Below are positions 8,389-16,280 of a stretch of 23,122 bases of DNA, piece after piece. The DNA comes from CAZIXN01 sp039180415 (GTDB taxonomy: Bacteria > Planctomycetota > Phycisphaerae > Phycisphaerales > Phycisphaeraceae). Location: positions 1-23,122 of the forward strand of contig JBCDDH010000061.1 in the NCBI GenBank assembly GCA_039180415.1. The letters run 5' to 3'. The position numbers and the translations under genes are program-made. Under the pieces are notes generated by a model. It saw only the letters and a list, made by a program, of their open reading frames with translations. It ran no database searches and was not told the DNA's origin. Each line of letters begins with the position of its first letter. Within the stretch, counting starts at the first letter, position 1.

Positions 8389-10523
8389 ACGGCGGCTCCC
8401 AATACCGAACGGATCAGCGTCTCCGCAGTGGCGGCATCGGCGTGCTGACGGATCGCGGCGACCACCGGGTCGAGCGCCGGCTTGCGCTTGCCCCAGCGCA
8501 GCTGGTTGGCGTGGTGCAGCACGTCACGCAACACGGCGTGCCCGTTCGCGGGATGTTGGAGCAGCGCGCGAACGACACGATCCGTCAGCGCCGGGCCGGC
8601 CGATCGGCCGATCGTCTTGCCGGTCAGCAGCCGGCCAACCGCGGCGAGCGACGCGCGGTCGGTCTGATGCAGGAGCCGCTGGACCGCGGCCGACCGGACG
8701 TTCTCGTCGGGGTGCTGTAACAGGCCTTCGGCGGCGTCGGCCGGCCAGGTCGGACTCGCCTGCACCAACGCGGCGAACGCCTCGGCTCGACCCGCCGGGT
8801 CTTTCTGCGTAAGCGTCGATCCCAGCCAACGCGCCGCGGTCGCGAAGCTCAGCGGGGCCAGGCGACGCACCAGCGGCAAGCGACGCGCGGGCGCCTCGGC
8901 GATCAGCGCTTCGGCGATCGTGTTCAGCGGGCCGCCGAGGTTCCGCAGCGGCGGGGCCAACGCCGCGGCGTCGGCGTCGCTGGGTAGGTCCGCCAGGCGG
9001 CGGACGGCTTCGTGCAGCACGGACGTGTCGGCGTGCCGCAACACCGTCGCGGCGTCTTCGGGATCGGCCGACGCGTCGAGCAGCGCGCCGAGACGCCCGT
9101 CTTCGCGGATCGAGGCCTCTAGATCATTCAGCAACGCCCGGCAGGCGGCGAGCGTTTCGTCCGGACCGCCGCGGGCCAACCGGGCTTCCGCGGCCCGCGT
9201 GGCCTGAGCGATCGGGCGCAGCTGAGCCTGTTCCACGAAAGACGGCAGCCGGTGCCGGAGGTGCCGCCACGCTTCGGGCCCGGGCTCGTCGCCGCCGGCG
9301 GTGGCCATGTGCAACGCCAGGTCGAACGCGTGGCGGCGAACCGCATCGGGAGCGAACGCCTGCCGGACACGTTCGGAAAGCTTGCCGCCGAGGCCGACGC
9401 CGCCCGCGATTTCGTTGAGCCGCTGACGGTACGCCTCGGGCGTAAAATTGGCCGGGGCATGTTGATCCAATAGCTCCTGCAACGACGTCACCAACCCCGA
9501 CGCGTCTGCCTCGTCGTCTTGGGTTTCGCCCGCTTCGGCCATGGTCCCGGCCAAAGACGCGAGCTTCTGGCACATCCGCAAAGACTCGCACGCCGCCTCG
9601 TTGAGCTGCCCGTCTAGGTTTTTGATCGCTTCGAGCACGGCGGCGAAGTCGCGCTCGCTCCCGCAGGACGACACCGGCTCGGAAACCGCGAGCCCGGGCG
9701 TCGCCGCAAGCATCCGTTTTCGAACTTCGGGGCTCACGGCTTCGAGCAGCCGGCCCAGCCGGTGCACGGTGTTGCGGGCGGCCCGCGTGGATGCCGCGTC
9801 GTTGGCCCCGCGCGCCGGGGAGGCGGTGGCGTCCACCGTGTCGCGGAGCGTCGCATACACCTCGCGGTGCAGGCCGTCCAGCGCATCTTCGGCCGAGGCT
9901 TCGACTTCGCTCCGCAGTCGCCCGGCCAGCGACGCGAACGCCTGTTCCCACTCCGCGTCGGCGGCCGTTGGGTCGAACGCGTCGTCGAACAGACTCCGCC
10001 AAGACCAATGCGAACCCCGCGCGTCGCCGGCGGACTCGCTGGTACGCAGCCGTTCGTAATGAAGCGGCTCGGCCTTCACCCCGCCGGACGTTTCGCGCTC
10101 GAGCTCCCGAAGGCATTCCGCCGATGGCGTGAACGCTGGCGAAAGCCAGGCCGTCGCCGCTTTGCGTAACGCCTCCGCGTCGAGTGATCGCGCGAAGGTC
10201 ACCCGCCCCAGTTCCGCCGCGTGCCAGGCCTCGCTCAACGCCATGGCTTCCGCCGGCTCGGTAAAGCGGGCTTCCCCGTCGTAAAGCCGCCGGGGACCCA
10301 CGCCCAAGGACAGCGTCTCACTTCCGCCGCACGCCTCGCGCAACGCCACGCACGCCGCGTCGGCCTGCTTCGCCACCAGCGGGTGCGCCGCCTCGTAGAG
10401 CTTCGCCGTCTCCAGAACACGCCCCAGCGCCGCCGCAAAAGCGACCACTTCCGCCCGAGCCGAAGCCTGATCCGGGAGGGCGTCCGACGACGTATCGAGA
10501 TGTTCGGGTTGGGCGGGATTCAT
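8385..10523 (-). CDS. HEAT-repeat-type protein coupled to HD-GYP
   Basis: The 712-residue product is rich in Ala, Arg and Leu and almost wholly helical, without a signal peptide or membrane segment. Residues ~25-125 contain YEAAHPLVAKQADAACVAL and a following beta-like stretch that align without gaps to the N-terminus of the HD-GYP protein downstream. The C-terminal part has HEAT-like units, clearest at LLQHPDENVRSAAVQRLLHQ. No catalytic motif is visible, so a scaffold or sensor role for the HD-GYP partner is inferred from the ATGA overlap with its start. Upstream, a 9-bp stem at 10527-10559 ends three bases before the ATG. Gene 10612-11325 lies 88 bases upstream on the same strand. The function is unknown; the reading frame and its coupling are well supported. 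Confidence 0.72.
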   Translation of the reverse strand: MNPAQPEHLDTSSDALPDQASARAEVVAFAAALGRVLETAKLYEAAHPLVAKQADAACVALREACGGSETLSLGVGPRRLYDGEARFTEPAEAMALSEAWHAAELGRVTFARSLDAEALRKAATAWLSPAFTPSAECLRELERETSGGVKAEPLHYERLRTSESAGDARGSHWSWRSLFDDAFDPTAADAEWEQAFASLAGRLRSEVEASAEDALDGLHREVYATLRDTVDATASPARGANDAASTRAARNTVHRLGRLLEAVSPEVRKRMLAATPGLAVSEPVSSCGSERDFAAVLEAIKNLDGQLNEAACESLRMCQKLASLAGTMAEAGETQDDEADASGLVTSLQELLDQHAPANFTPEAYRQRLNEIAGGVGLGGKLSERVRQAFAPDAVRRHAFDLALHMATAGGDEPGPEAWRHLRHRLPSFVEQAQLRPIAQATRAAEARLARGGPDETLAACRALLNDLEASIREDGRLGALLDASADPEDAATVLRHADTSVLHEAVRRLADLPSDADAAALAPPLRNLGGPLNTIAEALIAEAPARRLPLVRRLAPLSFATAARWLGSTLTQKDPAGRAEAFAALVQASPTWPADAAEGLLQHPDENVRSAAVQRLLHQTDRASLAAVGRLLTGKTIGRSAGPALTDRVVRALLQHPANGHAVLRDVLHHANQLRWGKRKPALDPVVAAIRQHADAATAETLIRSVLGAAV

Positions 10524-10526
10524 GAA

Positions 10527-10559
10527 CCGTAGCGGAGCACGGCTCGTACCCCGCTACGG
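10527..10559 (-). promoter_or_regulatory. Stem-loop abutting the HEAT-type gene start
   Basis: CCGTAGCGG (10527-10535) and CCGCTACGG (10551-10559) form a perfect 9-bp stem with a 15-base loop. In the minus-strand message it ends three bases before the ATG at 10523, where a ribosome must load. It could control translation or stop part of the transcripts from the upstream gene. It has no T run, so it is not an intrinsic terminator. Confidence 0.45.
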
Positions 10560-10611
10560 TGTGTATCGGCCGAATCTGATTCTGCTTTCGCTCGCCGCGT
10601 CCCGGCTCCGC

Positions 10612-11325
10612 TCACGGATCCGGCGGCATCTGCCAACCCCGACCGCCTTCTTCCCATAGCGGCGAGTGCGTCGGCGTAGCTTTGAGCCGCTCCTGCAACG
10701 ACGCCAAGTGGTCCTCCAGCCCGGGCATCTTCGGGTGGATCTTCCGGGCCCGCCGATAATGTCGCAGCGCTTCGGGCAGCCGGCCCAGTTGCACACACGC
10801 GTGCCCCATCCCCGCCGTCGCGCCGAAGTGAGACGGCATCAGCGACACGCACTGCTCGCAGGCCCGGATCGACGCTTCGTACTCGCCCCGCAGGTAGTGC
10901 ACGATCGCCAATTGATTCCGCGCCTCCGCGAATTCGGGGTCCAGGTCGATCGCGTCTTTCAGTTCGTATAACGCTTCGCCCAGCCGGTCTTCGCCCAGCA
11001 GCTCCACGCCCCGCGCAAAGGATTCGCACGCCGCCGGCTTGCCCAACCGGAACCAGATCGACCACAGGCCGTGCTCGGCCATCTCCACCACGTCCGGCTC
11101 TTCGTCCCACAACGCCCGCGCCAGCACGCTCACCGCCTCGGCCCCGCCGATCATCCCCAACGTCAACGCCGACACCTGCCGAACGTCCACCCGTGCGTGC
11201 CACAGCAGCTGCGCGATCTCTAGCGTGGTAAACCGCTTACGCACCGTCCGGGTCAGCTCTTCCACGTCGCCGCGTTGCAGCGGGGGCAGCGCCAGAGCCA
11301 TGAATTGTTCGGCGAAATCGGGCAT
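10612..11325 (-). CDS. HEAT/TPR repeat protein
   Basis: The 237-residue product has two kinds of helical repeat. Residues ~30-100 look like HEAT-type pairs (DVRQVSALTLGMIGGAEAVSVLARAL and a following DEEPDVVEMAEHGLWSIW). Residues ~100-210 hold about three TPR units, including GEALYELKDAIDLDPEFAEARNQLA and LGRLPEALRHYRRARKIHPKMPGLEDHL with the usual Gly/Ala/Pro pattern. The tail is short and irregular. There is no signal peptide and no catalytic motif; such proteins bind other proteins. It is the first gene of the minus-strand cluster with the HEAT-type and HD-GYP genes, and is divergent from the PilZ gene. The job is inferred only as protein-protein scaffolding in that cluster. Confidence 0.75.
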   Translation of the reverse strand: MPDFAEQFMALALPPLQRGDVEELTRTVRKRFTTLEIAQLLWHARVDVRQVSALTLGMIGGAEAVSVLARALWDEEPDVVEMAEHGLWSIWFRLGKPAACESFARGVELLGEDRLGEALYELKDAIDLDPEFAEARNQLAIVHYLRGEYEASIRACEQCVSLMPSHFGATAGMGHACVQLGRLPEALRHYRRARKIHPKMPGLEDHLASLQERLKATPTHSPLWEEGGRGWQMPPDP

Positions 11326-11540
11326 GGTGGCGCTCGAGGGCGGGCCGAAACGCGGTCTTTCGTCCTGCCGGCGTATCGGGGGATTCCGATGAGGCCTAAT
11401 TAAAGGATAGGCGGGTCATGATTTTTCTCTCGGCTTTTTCTCGATCGGTCGTTTGGCCGGCGTCTTGCGGGCCGGCGTCCGGTAATTCCGGGTCATGCCG
11501 TCGCTGGGGTTTTCGGACGCGCCGGGCCGATGGTTCGAGC

Positions 11541-11909
11541 ATGACGCTTGTGCACCCTCCGACCGTGGACCTGCTCGGCCCCGCCGCCGTTCCCGACGCC
11601 GACCGCCGGCGGTTCCGCCGTGTCCGGCTCGATCGGCCGATCAAGCTCCGCTGCGACGCCGACGCCCGCAGCCAGCACGCCGACTGCGTCGATGCTTCCG
11701 CGGGTGGCGTCCTGCTGCGGCTCCAAAGCGACCACCGCCTCGAGCCGGGCCAACGGCTCCGTGTCGGCATCCCGGCCGATGGACGCACCGCCTTGCTGCT
11801 CGCCGACGACCTCGTCGAAGCTACGGTGGTCCGCTGCCTCTCGCACGGTGACGCCCACTACCTCGCCGCCGCGTTCGACGTGCCGGTGTTCCTCGCCGAC
11901 GCGGGTTGA
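11541..11909 (+). CDS. PilZ-domain protein, probable c-di-GMP effector
   Basis: With the ATG at 11541 the product is 122 residues. It carries the two PilZ marks: R-R-F-R-R (residues 23-27, RxxxR) and D-A-S-A-G-G (51-56, DxSxxG), followed by beta strands (LEPGQRLRVGIP, ATVVRCL, YLAAAFD). PilZ domains bind c-di-GMP dimers through these motifs. There is no second domain, so it would act as a stand-alone adaptor. An in-frame ATG at 11418, with AAGGA at 11403-11407, would add 41 residues. Those codons often end in T, whereas codons after 11541 nearly all end in G or C, so I prefer the shorter form, though no Shine-Dalgarno sequence precedes it. The gene is divergent from the HEAT/HD-GYP cluster. 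Confidence 0.85.
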   Translation: MTLVHPPTVDLLGPAAVPDADRRRFRRVRLDRPIKLRCDADARSQHADCVDASAGGVLLRLQSDHRLEPGQRLRVGIPADGRTALLLADDLVEATVVRCLSHGDAHYLAAAFDVPVFLADAG

Positions 11910-11940
11910 CCGTGCGTTGCATCTCGAACCAACCCATGAA

Positions 11941-11962
11941 GCCCGCGGTTTAATCCGCGGGC
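11941..11962 (+). terminator. Palindrome, probable terminator after the PilZ gene
   Basis: GCCCGCGG and CCGCGGGC form a perfect 8-bp stem around TTTAAT, 31 bases after the PilZ stop. Only TGGTATTT follows, so the T tail is weak. The near-symmetric form also fits a dispersed palindromic repeat. Confidence 0.45.
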
Positions 11963-12074
11963 TGGTATTTGGTCTCTGCCCCGATCCATCGTGCGGCGGG
12001 CGAGGAAACCAACCGTTTCTGCATCCCTGGTCAAAGAACGCGACAGACCCAGCCGGCCGGAGAGATGTCCCTTC

Positions 12075-12105
12075 GGAAGCCTACGTCCTGCGGGCGTGGG
12101 CTTCC
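12075..12105. repeat. Long imperfect palindrome in the intergenic region
   Basis: GGAAGCCTACG (12075-12085) pairs with CGTGGGCTTCC (12095-12105) over 11 bp with one wobble and a 9-base loop. There is no T run on either side. It lies 52 bases beyond the stop of the minus-strand metallo-beta-lactamase gene, so it may end that transcript or be a REP-like element. The rest of 11910-12156 shows no gene. Confidence 0.45.
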
Positions 12106-12156
12106 GCCCCGAAACACGACTACCCGTTCGAAACCCCCGCGCGTCCAGGCAAACGA

Positions 12157-13134
12157 TTACCAACCCAAACCCAATTGAGCCCGGCGCACCGCCGGCCACG
12201 GACGCAACGCCAGCCAGCGTGTCCGCCGCCTCGGCTGCGTCTGCAACACCCGCCCCACGAAGCCCGGCAAGTCCGCGAAACACTTCCGCACCTTCGTCGG
12301 GTGGTTGCACTGGCTCGAGCGGTGCAGCAGCAGCACCTCGCGGAGGCGACCGAACGGGCCCCGCCGCGCGATCTCGACCACCGCGTCGCGGGCCTGCTCG
12401 TTGCTCAGGTGGCCGGAATCCGACAGGTTCCGCCGGTTGACAAAGGTTGGCCGAGCGCTACGGGTGGTCATGCCGTGGTCGTAGTTGCTCTCGATGCACA
12501 GCGCGTCCAAGCCCGCGAAGTGATCCAGAAGGCCACCCGGCACGTGGCCCAGGTCGGTCGCGAACCCGACGCTCAACCCCGCGCCGTCGAAGCGGAACGC
12601 GCTCGTGCCTTGCCGATCGTGCTGACAGCGCATCGGCCGCGCGGTCACCCCCGGCAGCACGCGCAGCTGGTCGCCGTCGTCGAACGCGTGGACCAAGCCG
12701 GCGTCGAGCAGACACCAGGCGTCGCGGCAGCGTTCGAGTTCCGGCACGTGCCAGCGATGACAGAACACACGGACCCCCAAATCGCCCAGCAGCGAACACC
12801 AGCGCGGCTTGAAGTGGTCCCGGTCGAAGTGGGTGACGCAGAGCGTCCGGACCTGCGTAAGGTCGAGGCCGGCCTGGGCCATCCGAGTCGCCACCGTGCG
12901 CGGCCCAAACCCCGCGTCGATCAGGCACGCCTCGTCCGCGCCGTCGCGGGAGGCCCGCCGCAGCAGCGTGGCGTTGCCCCCCGACCCCGAGCCCAGGTTG
13001 CACAACGACAGCACCGGGCGCACCGGGAGCATCGGACGCCCAACTCGGCGGCCCGGCGTTGCGGATCGCAGCGGTTCGGACGTTTCGGGTTGTGCCGACT
13101 GGGTAAACAGCTCGGGACGTTCGGCTTGCCGCAT
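12157..13134 (-). CDS. Metallo-beta-lactamase-fold protein, WalJ/YycJ-like
   Basis: I choose the ATG at 13134 because AAGGAGG lies just before it (only three bases from the ATG, rather close). The product is 325 residues. After a ~35-residue low-complexity leader it shows LGSGSGGNATLL (47-58), THFDRDHF (101-108), a TDLGHVPGG block, LCIESNYD and SGHLSNEQA. This order of blocks matches the WalJ/YycJ branch of metal hydrolases, whose members are thought to act on nucleic acid or cell-wall-linked substrates; the true substrate is not settled. The usual HxHxDH metal motif reads H-F-D-R-D-H (102-107), with Asp for the second His. An alternative ATG at 13032 would drop the leader but lacks a ribosome site. 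It is divergent from the small lipoprotein. Cytoplasmic, no signal peptide. Confidence 0.8.
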   Translation of the reverse strand: MRQAERPELFTQSAQPETSEPLRSATPGRRVGRPMLPVRPVLSLCNLGSGSGGNATLLRRASRDGADEACLIDAGFGPRTVATRMAQAGLDLTQVRTLCVTHFDRDHFKPRWCSLLGDLGVRVFCHRWHVPELERCRDAWCLLDAGLVHAFDDGDQLRVLPGVTARPMRCQHDRQGTSAFRFDGAGLSVGFATDLGHVPGGLLDHFAGLDALCIESNYDHGMTTRSARPTFVNRRNLSDSGHLSNEQARDAVVEIARRGPFGRLREVLLLHRSSQCNHPTKVRKCFADLPGFVGRVLQTQPRRRTRWLALRPWPAVRRAQLGLGW

Positions 13135-13242
13135 GGGCCTCCTTGCCCGTTTGCCTTGAAAAGACAGGAAAAACGGCCGTGCGCTTGCGAAATTAAAAGG
13201 GATCCAATCGCAGCGTTCAGTGTATCCACGGGAAGGCCCGCT

Positions 13243-13494
13243 TTGCCAAGACGAATCGCTCAACATCTTGTCGCCGCCGCCAGCCTGCTGGCGTTCGCCG
13301 CCGTTTCGGGCGGGTGCATGGGCACGCCGACCGAGCTCGTGCTGGTCGAGCCGACGTACGTCTTGGAACACGTGGCCGACGCCGACGCCAAGACACAGGC
13401 GAGCTGGCCGGTGATCGCCGAGGGCGACGCGCTGGTCAACGCGGCGGAGCGGCGTCGCGGGTACGTCGCCGAATTGGCCTATTTGCCGCAGTAA
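13243..13494 (+). CDS. Small lipoprotein of unknown function
   Basis: Start TTG at 13243 follows GGAAGG (13231-13236) at six bases, and gives an 83-residue product. It opens with PRR, a hydrophobic segment (LVAAASLLAFAAV) and S-G-G-C near residue 25, a loose lipobox, so a lipid-anchored envelope protein is likely. The mature part of ~58 residues (TPTELVLVEPTYVLEHVADADAKT and so on) has no recognised domain. The long open frame running into it from 11548 is a shadow upstream of this start. It converges with lpxD, with 31 bases between the stops. The gene is supported by start signals and signal peptide only. Confidence 0.6.
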   Translation: MPRRIAQHLVAAASLLAFAAVSGGCMGTPTELVLVEPTYVLEHVADADAKTQASWPVIAEGDALVNAAERRRGYVAELAYLPQ

Positions 13495-13525
13495 GCCGAC
13501 GACGGTCCGAAAGACGACGCGGGAG

Positions 13526-14611
13526 TTAGGCGTCGCGCGATTCGAGCGCGGCGAGCCGGTGTTCCAGGTGCCGCACACGCTCGGCCAGGTCGGGCAGCCG
13601 GCGTTGCTGCAGGACCGCTCGCTTCATCGCGGTCAGAGGCTGCGCGGGCATGCCGCCCCATTCCTGCCCCGCCGGGACGTCGTGCATGACTTTTGAGCCC
13701 GCGGCCAGCTTCGCGCCGTCGCCGATGGTGAGGTGGCCGGCGACGCCGGCTTGCCCACCCATCACCACGTAGGCGCCGGTGGTGACGCTGCCCGCCAAGC
13801 CGACGCCGGCGACGTACAGGTTGTGCGGCCCGACCCGACAGCCGTGCCCGATGACGACGTGGTTGCTGAACTTCGTGCCGCGGCCGATGACCGTGGAGCC
13901 GAGCGTCGCGCGGTCGACGGCGCAAGACGCGCCCATCTCGACGTCGTCCTCGATCACGGCGTTGCCGGGGTTAGGCAGCTTGTGATGTTGGACTTCGTCG
14001 CCGCCGGGGGCTTGCGACGTGGCGTAACCGAAGCCGTCTTGGCCGATCACGGTGTTCGCGTGCAGCACGACGCGTTTGCCCAGGACGCAGCCGTCGTACA
14101 CGCACACGCCCGGGTGCAGCACGCAGTCGTCGCCGATCACGGCGTGCTTGCCGACGTGCACGCCGGGGTACAGGATCACGCGGTTGCCCAGGCGGGCGTG
14201 CCGCGCAACGTACGCGCCCGGACGGATCGTGCACAGCTCGCCGACCTCGGCCGTGTCGTCGACGTACGCCTCGACCGCGATGCCCACCGGGGGCAGCGGG
14301 CGGAAGCCGTGCAGTTCGATCATTACTTGGCGGAACGCGAAATACGGATCGTCGTGCACCCAGCAGGCACGGCCGGGCAAGCGATCACTCAGGTCGGGCG
14401 GCAGCACCACGCAGCCCGCCCGCGATTCGCCGAGCACGCCGATGTACTTGCGGTTGGCCAAGAACGACAAGTCGCTGGGCCCGGCCTCTTCGAGCGTCGC
14501 GCAGCCGGTGAGCCGCAGCTCGGCGTCGCCTTGGAACGCGCCGCCGTGCCGCTGCACCAAAGCGGCGAGCGTGACCACGGTCGGGTTGACGGGGGCGGCG
14601 GGCCCGGACAT
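13526..14611 (-). CDS. lpxD: UDP-3-O-acylglucosamine N-acyltransferase LpxD
   Basis: LpxD transfers a hydroxyacyl chain from acyl carrier protein to the 2-amino group of UDP-3-O-acylglucosamine, the third step of lipid A synthesis, at the cytoplasmic side of the inner membrane. The product (361 residues from this ATG) has the small uridine-binding N-domain (LTGCATLEEAGPSDLSFLANRKY). A long left-handed beta-helix of hexapeptide repeats follows, then a C-terminal helix. GQDGFGYA matches the sugar-nucleotide motif. IGHGCRVG aligns with the E. coli IAHNVVIG block, making H256 the catalytic base candidate. A TTG at 14650 would add 13 residues; neither start has a good ribosome site. Presence of LpxD supports an outer membrane with lipid A. 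It is divergent from the ATP-grasp gene and does not sit with other lpx genes here. Confidence 0.93.
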   Translation of the reverse strand: MSGPAAPVNPTVVTLAALVQRHGGAFQGDAELRLTGCATLEEAGPSDLSFLANRKYIGVLGESRAGCVVLPPDLSDRLPGRACWVHDDPYFAFRQVMIELHGFRPLPPVGIAVEAYVDDTAEVGELCTIRPGAYVARHARLGNRVILYPGVHVGKHAVIGDDCVLHPGVCVYDGCVLGKRVVLHANTVIGQDGFGYATSQAPGGDEVQHHKLPNPGNAVIEDDVEMGASCAVDRATLGSTVIGRGTKFSNHVVIGHGCRVGPHNLYVAGVGLAGSVTTGAYVVMGGQAGVAGHLTIGDGAKLAAGSKVMHDVPAGQEWGGMPAQPLTAMKRAVLQQRRLPDLAERVRHLEHRLAALESRDA

Positions 14612-14714
14612 CGCCCCAAGATAACCGGCAAAATCTCGTGCATAACTCAAGCTCTTGCTTTAGGATCGATTTGACGCCAGAACCGCCTGCCGCGGCGTCG
14701 CCGGTCCGACCCGC

Positions 14715-16280
14715 ATGCAACTGCTCCCCTATCCGAAGACGCCCGGCTACGACGAACTCGTCGACCCCACCGGCCGACCCCGTCCCAGCGCGGCGATGCT
14801 GTCGCAGCGTCTGGGCCAGATGGACGCCGACGAAATCATCACCCGCCAGTCCGCGGCCGAAGCCGCGCTCTTCGAAGCCGGCGCGACGTTCAGCGTCTAC
14901 GGCGAAAACGAAACCAACGAACGCATCATCCCCTTCGACATCATCCCCCGCATCCTGACGGGTCAAGAATGGGACGACCTCGAAGCCGGCCTGACGCAAC
15001 GCATCGAGGCGTTGAACCTGTTCGTCGCCGACATGTACGGCGGCCGCAAAATCATCCGCGACGGCGTCATCCCCGAGCAGTTCGTCGAGCTCAACCAACC
15101 CACCTGGAAGGCCTGCCAGGGTATCACGCCCCCCCGCGGTGTGTACTGCCACATCTCAGGGATCGACCTGGTCCGTGACGGCGAAGGAGATTTCCGCGTC
15201 CTCGAAGACAACCTCCGCTGCCCCTCGGGCGTGTCGTACGTCCTCGAAAACCGCCGCGTGCTCAAGCAGACCCTGCCCCGCGTGTTCGATCGCCTGAACA
15301 TCCGCAGCATCGACGACTACCCCGAGCAGTTGCTCACCACCCTTCAGGCCATGGCCCCCGACGCGATCGACCGGCCGCGCGTCGTCGTGCTCACGCCGGG
15401 CATCTACAACTCCGCCTACTTCGAGCATGCGTATCTCGCGCAGCAAATGGGCGTACCGCTGGTGCAGAACACCGATCTGGTCGTGCACGAAGGCTACGTT
15501 CAGATGCGCACCACCGCGGGCCTCGCGCGGGTCGACGTGATCTACCGCCGGATCGACGACGCCTTCCTCGATCCCACCGTCTTCCGCGAAGACTCGCTGC
15601 TGGGCGTGCCGGGGATCATGGGCGTGTACGCCTCCGGCAAGGTCGCGCTGGCCAACGCCCCGGGCACCGGCATCGCCGACAACAAGGTGATCTACGCCTT
15701 CGTGCCGGACATGATCCGCTACTACCTCCGCGAAGACCCCAAGCTGCTCAACGTCGACACGTTCCTGTGCGCCCGCGACGCCGACCGCCAACACGTCTTG
15801 GAAAACCTCGACCACCTCGTCATCAAACCCGCCCACGAGGCCGGCGGCAAGGGCATCGTGATCGGCCCGCACGCGACCCGGCAACAACGCGCCGACTGCG
15901 CGGACCAGATCAAGGCCGACCCCGACAACTTCATAGCCCAGCCCGTGCTCCGGCTCTCCACCTCGCCGACCATCTGCGGCGACGCCATCGCTCCCCGCCA
16001 CGTCGACCTTCGCCCCTACATCCTCATGCGCCCCGACAAGGTGCACATCATCCCCGGCGGCCTCACCCGCGTCGCGCTCCGCGAAGGCTCGCTCATCGTC
16101 AACTCTTCCCAAGGCGGCGGCACCAAGGACACCTGGGTCGTCGACGCCCCCGGCCGAGCCACCCAACCTCAATCCGAAACCGCCGACGACACTCCCGTCT
16201 ACGCGCAGACTCAAGCCCAAATCCTCGCGCAAAGCCCGGCGCCGCGGCGCGAAACCAGCCCCCAGGACGCCGACTCGTGA
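14715..16280 (+). CDS. Circularly permuted ATP-grasp enzyme (type 2)
   Basis: The 521-residue product matches the circularly permuted ATP-grasp family. The N-terminal YDE and the central RVLEDNLRCPSGVSYVLENR block are followed by VIKPAHEAGGKGIV (from residue 369), the nucleotide-binding loop. Next come DLRPYILM and the C-terminal PGGLTRVAL and SSQGGGTKDTWV. ATP-grasp enzymes join a carboxylate to an amine through an acyl phosphate. Comparative-genomic work predicts that this branch works with alpha-E proteins, and often transglutaminase-like proteins, in making or modifying peptides. The substrate is unknown. The last ~45 residues are a Pro/Gln/Thr/Ala-rich tail without structure. The gene's TGA overlaps the GTG start of the alpha-E gene (GTGA), so the two are coupled. 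No Shine-Dalgarno sequence is seen. The family is near certain; the product it makes is not known. Confidence 0.92.
   Translation: MQLLPYPKTPGYDELVDPTGRPRPSAAMLSQRLGQMDADEIITRQSAAEAALFEAGATFSVYGENETNERIIPFDIIPRILTGQEWDDLEAGLTQRIEALNLFVADMYGGRKIIRDGVIPEQFVELNQPTWKACQGITPPRGVYCHISGIDLVRDGEGDFRVLEDNLRCPSGVSYVLENRRVLKQTLPRVFDRLNIRSIDDYPEQLLTTLQAMAPDAIDRPRVVVLTPGIYNSAYFEHAYLAQQMGVPLVQNTDLVVHEGYVQMRTTAGLARVDVIYRRIDDAFLDPTVFREDSLLGVPGIMGVYASGKVALANAPGTGIADNKVIYAFVPDMIRYYLREDPKLLNVDTFLCARDADRQHVLENLDHLVIKPAHEAGGKGIVIGPHATRQQRADCADQIKADPDNFIAQPVLRLSTSPTICGDAIAPRHVDLRPYILMRPDKVHIIPGGLTRVALREGSLIVNSSQGGGTKDTWVVDAPGRATQPQSETADDTPVYAQTQAQILAQSPAPRRETSPQDADS

Noticed and set aside
11548..13242. Upstream part of the long plus-strand frame ending at 13494
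   Set aside because: It runs antisense to the WalJ-like gene and through two palindromes; only the part from the TTG at 13243 has start signals and a signal peptide.
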